A stretch of DNA of 13,699 bases from Bacillota bacterium. Lineage in GTDB: Bacteria > Bacillota > UBA4882 > UBA8346. Below the pieces are notes generated by a model that was given only the letters and a program-made list of their open reading frames with translations, made no database searches and was not told the DNA's origin. The DNA lies in NCBI GenBank assembly GCA_023415835.1, contig JAEZJK010000036.1, forward strand, positions 1 to 13,699, in the 5' to 3' direction. Positions 7,701-13,275 of this stretch are shown here, piece after piece; position 1 is the first letter of the stretch; each line of letters opens with the position of its first letter. A program made the position numbers and the translations under genes.

Positions 7701-8291
7701 GAGCGGGTTGCAATCCTAGTGACCCATGCTGATCGAAGCAAGTTGCGGATCTCTGCTTGGAACCTGACGGATGACGCGATATCCGCCACCTTGGTTTGCG
7801 AACAGATTCTCCCCGGAAAGTGGCGGGTCCGTCAAGGGATTGGGAGGATCATCGGGGCCTTGGAGGAAGTCCGCCGGGATGAAACCATCCTGCTGGAACG
7901 GTTCATGGAGCGGGAGGTCCGTTTTGCACCCGGGAAATATACCGTGCTGGAACTGGATTTGCTGGAGCAAGGGAACCCTTACTGGGAACGCCCGGACTTG
8001 GCCATCGATAATGAGGATGTGATCATCAGCGATAGCTGTATCCGGGTCCGGGTACACAATATCGGCGCGATAGCAAGCGATATCACCACCGTGGTCTTGA
8101 AGGCGCCGGACGGCACGGTTTTGCGGAGCAGCCAAATTCCTCCCTTACCTGCGCCGATCGATTTATATCCCAAGGTAGTGGAGGTCCCGTTGTGGACCCG
8201 TGGCATTATCCTGGATGGATGTACCATTGAAATCGATCCTGAAGGCAAGCTGGAGGAGATCACCCGGGAAAATAACTGTGTCACCCTATAA
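4743..8291 (+). CDS. Large LamG-domain protein with helical toroid-like core and CARDB-like C-terminus; candidate cytoplasmic saccharide-cleaving enzyme
   Basis: This 1182-residue protein starts at an ATG preceded by AAGGAGTGA (4728-4736) and has no signal peptide, so it should act in the cytoplasm. Residues about 8-222 are a LamG/concanavalin-A-like jellyroll, ending in the diagnostic DEIRIYDRMLEPEQIAAL. The middle (about 240-620) is beta-rich and unassigned. Residues about 630-900 are rich in aromatic residues and helices, resembling an (alpha/alpha) toroid of polysaccharide lyases or glycoside hydrolases. The most striking motif there is NGEFGGGLSDDGDL (690-703), followed by WWPG; H794, H796, Y801 and Y802 form a second polar cluster. 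Residues about 1085-1182 look like a CARDB-type immunoglobulin-like domain. The isomerase and YiaK-type reductase directly downstream suggest it releases a uronic acid or unsaturated uronate from an imported oligosaccharide. The domain layout is seen; the catalytic activity is inference. Confidence 0.75.
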   Translation: MEDPIKNERGLLFYLSGDNGSRPQVARGNPEPNFFQNVDLIEDGKFGKAFRCLPNQLFAYWAPGNIYAQRGTVAFFWRSRYPLGYTEFPIFRVGYADHSSWDALFMRIDYNGAGIDAFVTDINLSRTRVSMKFERLPEPDRWFHITFAWDENLGVRLYIDGKPVAEKKAQAIYYAGLDQFGTHSRILSHWQVQSSYNYTRTGDFDEIRIYDRMLEPEQIAALSEGKDLGPLPPIIRSLEEPVWQYEWFRRWGFDAETIPAPLCHKYTAAHKVEIHNAWDLKRWWWKACDGIRETTWPGVYNRSGLPGRTDYQILPDWDCYSQSGKEITFEPLPDAYFNHIEISGSAHGALRIHGRLEEHGVIQRASCERSVHRLDEPVRNVALTFTNDVIEEPIGDITLLQVEHGMAPLESERECFNFGWDTGVNLGEGVRAVRRFVAGRFVPDERMMLIGTTKGPEQLTEPAGKDRVRNMLPLVHLVMAYQAGDTVGMDGLVLRIPGLKAAPTHGKYILVNIQVKDPLWLYRNLIQFSFAVLPGEEKEIWLDTRDRILPEGKALYATIAFSTQVAAECLSDLEAEIVYKPVELAKAEHVADRWIQVKDNYAHLVEENPSSGKYNLYNRFVGDLKDLLRVCPEHPLGRLYWYDKFKQDAPVYRQTACPPNVPLWAWRQVEYMGYVKRYIRWWIDKRQITNGEFGGGLSDDGDLTAWWPGPALAGCMPQRIKDSLLLEMEAFYEQGMFSNGLCAIQTDQLHTLEEGIQVLGQCLTLDPCSPKHLERAMENARGLSFVTGYNMVGHRHLKSGYYSGTRIAEETPWNYSASDSFHVLHPTYMLVRYNGSPLAKKLVLELADAMMDHYHDGKLHVLVDLATDQDQAHERTREWPLFYAAWQFTGDEKYLRPISDLLYAQPQDRLEGTDEEICAQVAKQYEGLISSAALREYINTDGQLWVDRGVIDIGVMQEHRIGGIGHERFSLYPRHYIRWRFAPGQEERVAILVTHADRSKLRISAWNLTDDAISATLVCEQILPGKWRVRQGIGRIIGALEEVRRDETILLERFMEREVRFAPGKYTVLELDLLEQGNPYWERPDLAIDNEDVIISDSCIRVRVHNIGAIASDITTVVLKAPDGTVLRSSQIPPLPAPIDLYPKVVEVPLWTRGIILDGCTIEIDPEGKLEEITRENNCVTL

Positions 8292-8320
8292 AAAAGTCGG
8301 CCAAAAAAGGAGTGTTACGG

Positions 8321-9136
8321 ATGAAGCTTAGTTATACAACTCTTTCCGTACAGGATAAAAATATCCGAGAAGCGGTGGATATTGCTAAAAGGTACCGGCT
8401 GGACGGGATTGAACTACGGGGGAAGGGAGATGCTCACATCTCTCCCGAAAGTAGTCCCGAGTATATTAGAGAGGCCAAGGCCTACATTACCCAGGCAGGC
8501 CTGGCGATCCCCTGCTTGACGGCTTATACCAAATTCGCCCAGCCAACCATAGAGCAGGAACAAGAGCAAGCGAACTGTATCAAAACCTATGTGGAACTGG
8601 CGGAGCAGATTGGGGCCAAAACCATCCGTACCTTTACGGGTAATTTTCCCGAAGGTTACAGCGAAGAACAGATCCGCCGAAATATCGTCGCCGGATTGAA
8701 CTTGGCGGCGGAGGCGGTCGGAAACTCCCCAGTGAAAATCGTCATCGAAACCCATGATTCGATGCGTTCCGGGGCTCAGTTAGCCCCCATCCTGGAACAG
8801 GTCTCCGCGAAAGTGGGTGTGTTGTTGGATATTATCCATCCCTGGGATCTCCGGGAACCAATCGAAAAAACGTGGGAATTGATTGGAAACCGGATTTATC
8901 ATGTACATATTAAGGATGTGACGGCGACAGTACCGGGCGGCCGGGTATACAGCCGGATCGGCGCAGGGGTTTTGCCGGTGAAACATACAGTGAAGTACTT
9001 GATTCAACAAGGATTCGATGGATTTTTCAGCCTGGAATGGGAGAAAAGCGCGGCAGGACACGACGGGATCTCCTTCAAGGAACAAATGGAGAGTTTTGTC
9101 GGATTGATGCGTGGGCTAGAGGAGGAAAAAATATGA
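8321..9136 (+). CDS. Sugar phosphate isomerase/epimerase-type TIM-barrel protein
   Basis: This 271-residue protein belongs to the xylose-isomerase-like TIM barrel (AP_endonuc_2) superfamily, whose members isomerise or epimerise sugars, keto-sugars or sugar acids with a divalent metal. The likely metal ligands fall at the expected strand ends: E143 in VIETHD, D170 in LLDIIHPWD, H196 in HVHIKD and E239 in SLEWE. The substrate-end motif DGIELRGKGD is near residue 28. The ATG at 8321 is chosen because AAAGGAG (8306-8312) lies eight bases before it; the upstream in-frame GTG at 8312 overlaps that site. The gene begins 29 bases after the large enzyme gene and overlaps the next by four bases (ATGA), so the three are co-transcribed. 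The exact reaction is unknown; a step in uronate or ketogulonate metabolism is likely from context. Confidence 0.9.
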   Translation: MKLSYTTLSVQDKNIREAVDIAKRYRLDGIELRGKGDAHISPESSPEYIREAKAYITQAGLAIPCLTAYTKFAQPTIEQEQEQANCIKTYVELAEQIGAKTIRTFTGNFPEGYSEEQIRRNIVAGLNLAAEAVGNSPVKIVIETHDSMRSGAQLAPILEQVSAKVGVLLDIIHPWDLREPIEKTWELIGNRIYHVHIKDVTATVPGGRVYSRIGAGVLPVKHTVKYLIQQGFDGFFSLEWEKSAAGHDGISFKEQMESFVGLMRGLEEEKI

Positions 9137-10137
9137 GATTGAAATTTGAAGAAGTCCAAAATACGCTGGAGCGGGTATTACATACTCGCAACTGCCCCCC
9201 GGACCATGCGCATCAGGTTTCCTATGAAATGGCCCGCAATTCCTTGGAAGGAACTTACACCCATGGCATAAACCGGTTTCTCCGCCTAATCCGGAACATT
9301 GACGAGGGAATTGTCCGGGTGGATGTGAAACCGGTGCCGGTTAATGGGTTTGGCGCTTTGGAAAATTACGACGGCCAATTGGGCCTGGGCATTGTCAATG
9401 CCTGGTTCTGCATGGACCGGGCCATCAATCTAGCGAAGGAACATGGTGTAGGCTTCGTCGCCTTACGCAATACCAACCATTGGATGCGGGCGGCCACCTA
9501 TGGCTATCAGGCTTGCGCCCAAGGTATGGCGGGCATTTGTTTCACCAACACCATCCCGAATATGCCTACCTGGGGGGCGGTAGACTCCCGGATCGGCAAT
9601 AATCCTTTGGTGATGGCTTTTCCCCATAAAAAGGGAGATGTGATTGTCGATATGGCTATGTCCCAGTTTTCCTACGGCGCTTTGGAACTGGCCCAGTTGG
9701 AGGGGAGACAAATGCCTATCGATGCCGGTTTTGATGTGGAGGGGAATTTGACCCGGGATCCGGCGGCGGTCCTTAAGTCAAAACGGATTTTGCCCACCGG
9801 CTATTGGAAGGGAGCGGCTCTCTCCTTCGTGTTGGACCTCTTCGCCGGATGTATGTCGCTGGGTAATACCACTGCGGCTATCGGAAGGTTGGAAGGAGAC
9901 GAGCACGGCGTTTCACAGGTGTTCATGGCGATTAATTTCCAGAAAATCGCGCCTCGTGAAGTTGTTGACGGTATTGTCGAGGACGCTATCGCTGATTTAC
10001 TCTCCTCCAAACCGGATAATAAAACCGGACGCATTATCTATACAGGCCAACTCGGAAAAGAGATTCGCGACCAGAATCTTGCCCAAGGCATTCCAGTAAA
10101 TGAAAAGGTCTGGGCGGAGATTACCGCATTATTGTAA
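9133..10137 (+). CDS. yiaK: 2,3-diketo-L-gulonate reductase (YiaK/DlgD family)
   Basis: This 334-residue protein belongs to the type-2 malate/lactate dehydrogenase family (Ldh_2) and closely resembles E. coli YiaK, which reduces 2,3-diketo-L-gulonate to 3-keto-L-gulonate with NADH. Shared landmarks include THGINRF with the catalytic H44 at the same position as in YiaK, then VALRNTNHWMR, WGAVDSRIGNNPLV, DMAMSQFSYG, GRQMPIDAGFD, GNLTRDP and RILPTGYWKGAALS. Length is within two residues of E. coli YiaK (332). The start codon overlaps the upstream stop by four bases and has GGAGG at 9121-9125 (the spacing and overlap rule out the longer in-frame extension to 9037). It is the last gene of the operon, before a convergent hairpin. 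A related keto-sugar acid as substrate is possible, since family members differ in specificity. Confidence 0.92.
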   Translation: MRLKFEEVQNTLERVLHTRNCPPDHAHQVSYEMARNSLEGTYTHGINRFLRLIRNIDEGIVRVDVKPVPVNGFGALENYDGQLGLGIVNAWFCMDRAINLAKEHGVGFVALRNTNHWMRAATYGYQACAQGMAGICFTNTIPNMPTWGAVDSRIGNNPLVMAFPHKKGDVIVDMAMSQFSYGALELAQLEGRQMPIDAGFDVEGNLTRDPAAVLKSKRILPTGYWKGAALSFVLDLFAGCMSLGNTTAAIGRLEGDEHGVSQVFMAINFQKIAPREVVDGIVEDAIADLLSSKPDNKTGRIIYTGQLGKEIRDQNLAQGIPVNEKVWAEITALL

Positions 10138-10142
10138 AGGAA

Positions 10143-10303
10143 GGCAACTATATATTTTGCACTAAATATTCCGAAAGCTTCATTGAAGCAACATATTTTC
10201 CGAAGTTTATAAATTGAAGAAAATACCTTGATTTTTCTATTCCATCCATGGGTTAAAGATGGAATAATAAGATGGATTATTTTCTTCAATTTATATAGTT
10301 ACC
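10143..10303. terminator. Nested inverted repeats between convergent genes, probable bidirectional terminator
   Basis: An 18-bp perfect inverted repeat (TATAAATTGAAGAAAATA at 10208-10225, its complement at 10278-10295) encloses a 9-bp inner stem, TATTCCATC (10239-10247) and GATGGAATA (10259-10267). Outside it, GGCAACTATATA (10143-10154) pairs with 10292-10303 with one mismatch, overlapping the end of the outer 18-bp arm. A 13-base palindrome GCTTCATTGAAGC sits at 10177-10189. The T-rich ends would support termination from both sides, ending the reductase transcript on the plus strand and the kinase transcript on the minus strand. Confidence 0.6.
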
Positions 10304-12083
10304 CTTGAGCATCGTTTTGAACCATTCCCTGGGTTTCAAAGCGATCATAAATCGCTCCCATCGGAATAAGCAGAGTTACGGAAAATCCATCGTTAGGGGC
10401 GCTTTCCAGTTGGATTGCGCATCTCATTTTAAACCGTAATTGGAGCCGACGGAACAGATTTTGTAACCCAATATGCCTTTGATTAAATCCCTCAAAATGA
10501 GAGAGGGAATGTTGAATTTCCTTAAGACGTTCCGGAGAAACGCCGGGTCCGTTGTCGCGTATGGCAATGATCAGAGTGTCATTCTTCTGATAAATGCGTA
10601 TCTGCAACAGGCCCGGCTTTTCCGTCATCTGTATGCAATAATGGATACTGTTTTCAATCATCGGTTGGAGTATCAGTTTGGGAATGGACAAGGAAAGTAT
10701 AGTATTGTCAATCTCCCATTTTACTTCGAAACGGTTGGGATAGCGTTCTTGCATCAGGTTGATATAAATTTTAGTGGCTTCAATTTCCTCAGCGATTGTT
10801 ACATCCTGTTTTGGAGCCCGCAACGAGTATTGCAAAAATTCCGAGAGTTGCTCGATCATTTGGTTGGCTTTGGTAGGGCCGTTAGTAAGACGCATTATTT
10901 CAAAATCAATGGTCTGTAAGGTATTGGAGAGAAAGTGGGGGTTAATCTGGTATTGCAAAGCGGAAAGTTCCAGGGAAATTGCGTGGAACTTACGCTCGTT
11001 GAGCAATGTTTTTAGATAATTATTCTGGATGAAGGTTTGGACGATATTGGCTATGATATAGCTGTAAATATCGTCCTGACGTTTGTCGGGAATAGTAGGA
11101 AGGGGCTGATTATGCGAGGCGGCATCCAGCAACTCAATAATGAAATAGACCTGCTTGGTGGTACGCGAGGCATAAATTGCGGACAGGACAATACACAACA
11201 ATAAGCAGGCCAGGCCCGCCAGCAAGCTCAAGCTGATAAAACGGTTTAGATATTGATAAGCGACTTTATTAGGGGTGACCGAAATAAAATTCAGCCCAAG
11301 CGGGTTTGATTGGGAACGTACCATCAATAAGTCGTTGGTATTGTAAGAGGTCCAATTTCGATTATGCAGTGTTTTAATGATCTGATCTAACAGCGTTTTC
11401 CCTTCGGAGGAGTTGCCGCTAGAAAGGAGTAATTTGTTTTCTTGATTGGTTATCAAAATTGTTTGATCTTTGGCCAGATTTAAATTGCCCAATACTTGTT
11501 TGAAATGGGCTACCTTGATATTGACGGCGACCAGAATCCGGTTGCCGGCTTTTTCCACCACAGTTAAATAATCGGTTGAATCCGACATTGTAGCGTATAA
11601 ATGGGCATTACGGCGAATAAAACGGGATGATGAGGCCTGGCAAATCGGGAGCCAGTTTTGATCGGGCATTTTAAAATAGGAATAAATATTGGCGTTGCTG
11701 GTTAGATACAATCCTTGATCGTTAGGGATGTAAACATAGATGGAATCGATATAATCGGAACTTTTGACAATAGCTTGGAGATGTTGGACTACGTGTTTAT
11801 ATGTAAGATATTCGTCATAACTCATTTGAGATTTGAGAAAAGTTTTTTTAATGGAATTGACCAGAGAGTGGTTATCCAAAAAATTCAATACCTTGGTGGA
11901 GTCCTGAAACATCAATGAAATATTTTCTTGAATTAATAACAATTTATCTAAAGTTTCCCGGTTGGTATTACTCCGCAAATCCCGAGAAGACAATAAGAAG
12001 TGGGAAATACTGAGCAATAAAATAGGGAGGATGGTAAGATAGAGGGTACGGGTGAGATTGCTGAAAAAGAACCGCTTACGCAT
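10299..12083 (-). CDS. Sensor histidine kinase, YesM type
   Basis: This 594-residue membrane kinase phosphorylates the adjacent response regulator in response to an extracellular signal. Layout: a transmembrane helix near 11-29; an extracellular sensor region of about 250 residues, probably Cache-like, containing DSIYVYIPNDQGLYLTSN; a second helix near 282-304; then the His_kinase (LytS/YesM) dimerisation segment with H383 in QINPHFLSNTLQ; and a HATPase domain with the N-box around N478 (QPMIENSIHY) and the G1 box at D510 (DNGPGVSP). A later motif is HIGLQNLFRRL. A canonical HAMP is not obvious. The ATG has AGGAG six bases upstream on the minus strand. It lies 102 bases downstream of the regulator gene and is likely co-transcribed. 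YesM-type kinases usually control carbohydrate uptake and degradation, which suits the neighbours. Confidence 0.93.
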   Translation of the reverse strand: MRKRFFFSNLTRTLYLTILPILLLSISHFLLSSRDLRSNTNRETLDKLLLIQENISLMFQDSTKVLNFLDNHSLVNSIKKTFLKSQMSYDEYLTYKHVVQHLQAIVKSSDYIDSIYVYIPNDQGLYLTSNANIYSYFKMPDQNWLPICQASSSRFIRRNAHLYATMSDSTDYLTVVEKAGNRILVAVNIKVAHFKQVLGNLNLAKDQTILITNQENKLLLSSGNSSEGKTLLDQIIKTLHNRNWTSYNTNDLLMVRSQSNPLGLNFISVTPNKVAYQYLNRFISLSLLAGLACLLLCIVLSAIYASRTTKQVYFIIELLDAASHNQPLPTIPDKRQDDIYSYIIANIVQTFIQNNYLKTLLNERKFHAISLELSALQYQINPHFLSNTLQTIDFEIMRLTNGPTKANQMIEQLSEFLQYSLRAPKQDVTIAEEIEATKIYINLMQERYPNRFEVKWEIDNTILSLSIPKLILQPMIENSIHYCIQMTEKPGLLQIRIYQKNDTLIIAIRDNGPGVSPERLKEIQHSLSHFEGFNQRHIGLQNLFRRLQLRFKMRCAIQLESAPNDGFSVTLLIPMGAIYDRFETQGMVQNDAQG

Positions 12084-12102
12084 GTTTTTCTCCTATATAT
12101 GA

Positions 12103-12176
12103 TGAAGTAAATTTCTCATCCAAGATTTGCATTCTTAAAGCCGAATGCAAATGGCATCAAATCGGAATTTACTTCA
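12103..12176 (-). repeat. Nested hairpin element between regulator and kinase genes
   Basis: Outer arms TGAAGTAAATT (12103-12113) and its complement (12166-12176) are an 11-bp perfect inverted repeat. The inner stem ATTTGCATTC (12125-12134) pairs with GAATGCAAAT (12143-12152) around an 8-base loop. It fills most of the gap between the two genes. It could attenuate or process the transcript so that the regulator and kinase are made in different amounts. Its architecture and outer arms resemble the element at 10208-10295. Confidence 0.6.
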
Positions 12177-12185
12177 ACTTATTTA

Positions 12186-12929
12186 TTAGCTGCGTTGCTT
12201 CCGATATTCGGTAGGCGTAGTTCCATAATGCTGGGAAAAGGCCCGGGAAAAGCTTTTGGCGTTATCATATCCCACCATCTCTGAAACTTCATAAAGCTTG
12301 ATGTTGATATTACGCAACAAAGAAGCCGCTTTCTTCATCCTCTCGGCGAGCAAGTACTCAGAGAAGGAGATTTGGGCGTGTTTGTGAAAAACTCGGGAAA
12401 CGTAATTTGGGCTGAAGCCGGCTGCGGCCGCAGCTGTTTCCAGCGAAGCGCTGGCTAGATGTTCGTCAACGTATTGTTTAACAATGGATACTATTTCGGA
12501 ATAGTATCCCTGGTATAGGGATGGAACCTCTTCATCTTCGGTCACACTGGCATTGCCTCCGCCCGTGATGGCGCTATCGTAAAGCTTGGAAAAAGTATCG
12601 GTCAGTACTTGATATTTCACCGGTTTGACGATATAATCCCGTACACCGAGTAAAAGACCTTGCCTGGCATATTCAAACTCTGTGTAACTGGAGAGGAATA
12701 CTATTATGATTTTAGGCCGTTCCTCACGGATCGCTTTGGCCAGCGCAATCCCATCCATAATGGGCATACGGATATCAGTCAGAACGACGTCTACGGGATT
12801 GGCAAGTAAAAAATCTAAGGCTTGCTTACCATTGTCAAACTCTTTGACAACTTCGTATCCTAATGAATCCCAAGGAAATAAATCCACCAGACCGGAGCGG
12901 ATGGCAGGTTCGTCATCCACAATAATCAA
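12186..12929 (-). CDS. AraC-family response regulator, YesN type (start uncertain)
   Basis: The receiver domain (about residues 1-115 counting from the TTG at 12929) shows the acidic pair D5-D6, the phosphoacceptor D52 in LTDIRMP, SSYTE and the conserved lysine in VKPV. The C-terminal ~105 residues are an AraC-type double helix-turn-helix (SLETAAAAAGFSPNYVSRVF and KLYEVSEMVGYDNAKSFSRAF, ending GTTPTEYRKQ). At 247 residues it lacks the long middle region common in YesN proteins. The TTG start is poor: it has no ribosome binding site and cuts into the first beta strand (KLRLIIVDDE). The frame is open upstream to a TGA at 12978-12980 but contains no ATG, GTG or TTG. A good GGGAG (12985-12989) sits ten bases before an ATA at 12972-12974. 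It probably activates the importer and enzyme operons. Confidence 0.88.
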   Translation of the reverse strand: MIIVDDEPAIRSGLVDLFPWDSLGYEVVKEFDNGKQALDFLLANPVDVVLTDIRMPIMDGIALAKAIREERPKIIIVFLSSYTEFEYARQGLLLGVRDYIVKPVKYQVLTDTFSKLYDSAITGGGNASVTEDEEVPSLYQGYYSEIVSIVKQYVDEHLASASLETAAAAAGFSPNYVSRVFHKHAQISFSEYLLAERMKKAASLLRNINIKLYEVSEMVGYDNAKSFSRAFSQHYGTTPTEYRKQRS

Positions 12930-12981
12930 ACGGAGTTTTTTGACTTTCGGTTCGCTGCTATTAAGCTTAACTATGTTTCAT

Positions 12982-12993
12982 CCACTCCCTTTG
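12982..12993 (-). promoter_or_regulatory. Ribosome binding site of the response regulator gene
   Basis: On the minus strand this reads CAAAGGGAGTGG. It is only 3-4 bases from an out-of-frame ATG at 12979-12981 (mini-frame of four codons, MKHS) but ten bases from the in-frame ATA at 12972-12974. It therefore points to translation starting upstream of the TTG at 12929. Confidence 0.5.
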
Positions 12994-13042
12994 AAACTAG
13001 TAATATACATTAAAAACCCTGTTAAAGGCCTCTTTTGTATTA

Positions 13043-13072
13043 AGTATACTATATTGACCGGAAGAAGGTCAA
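13043..13072 (-). promoter_or_regulatory. Promoter of the two-component operon with a dyad over the -35 box
   Basis: On the minus strand, TTGACC (13072-13067) is followed after 18 bases by TATACT (13048-13043), five of six matches for each box. The -35 box is the first arm of a perfect inverted repeat, TTGACC-N7-GGTCAA (13054-13072), a plausible operator. The distance to the regulator's ribosome binding site is about 50 bases. Confidence 0.5.
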
Positions 13073-13120
13073 ATCGGGCATTGAAAAAACCTTTAGCTCG
13101 ACGGTGCGGGAAGGTCGTGG

Positions 13121-13186
13121 ATGGGCTTCTTTAAGAAGCTGGGTTCTCCTTTATTTAATTACCTGGAGGTTGGCAGGAGAATGTAG
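13121..13186 (+). CDS. Possible 21-residue small protein
   Basis: An ATG with GGGAAGG (13108-13114) six bases upstream opens a frame coding MGFFKKLGSPLFNYLEVGRRM, then TAG. The peptide is short, basic and amphipathic-looking. It lies in the 200-base gap between the divergent two-component promoter and the EndoQ-like gene. No homologue is recognised. The case rests only on the ribosome binding site and composition, so it may be chance. Confidence 0.2.
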   Translation: MGFFKKLGSPLFNYLEVGRRM

Positions 13187-13275
13187 CAAGTGAGGAAAAT
13201 TTATGAGATAATAAAAAAGTTGATCAAATAATTCATTTGAGAATCATCAAGGGTATTTCGTTAGGAGTGGTCTTA

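Noticed and set aside
1035..13032. AAAGGCCTC near the binding-protein promoter (1035-1043) and in the regulator leader (13024-13032), with GAGGCCTAT at 4555-4563
   Set aside because: The core AGGCCT is a palindrome, orientation relative to the genes is inconsistent, and a nine-base match between two such stretches is not improbable.
12706..13134. 142-codon plus-strand frame across the response regulator and its promoter
   Set aside because: It is antisense to the receiver domain and runs through the minus-strand promoter; the protein shows no domain.
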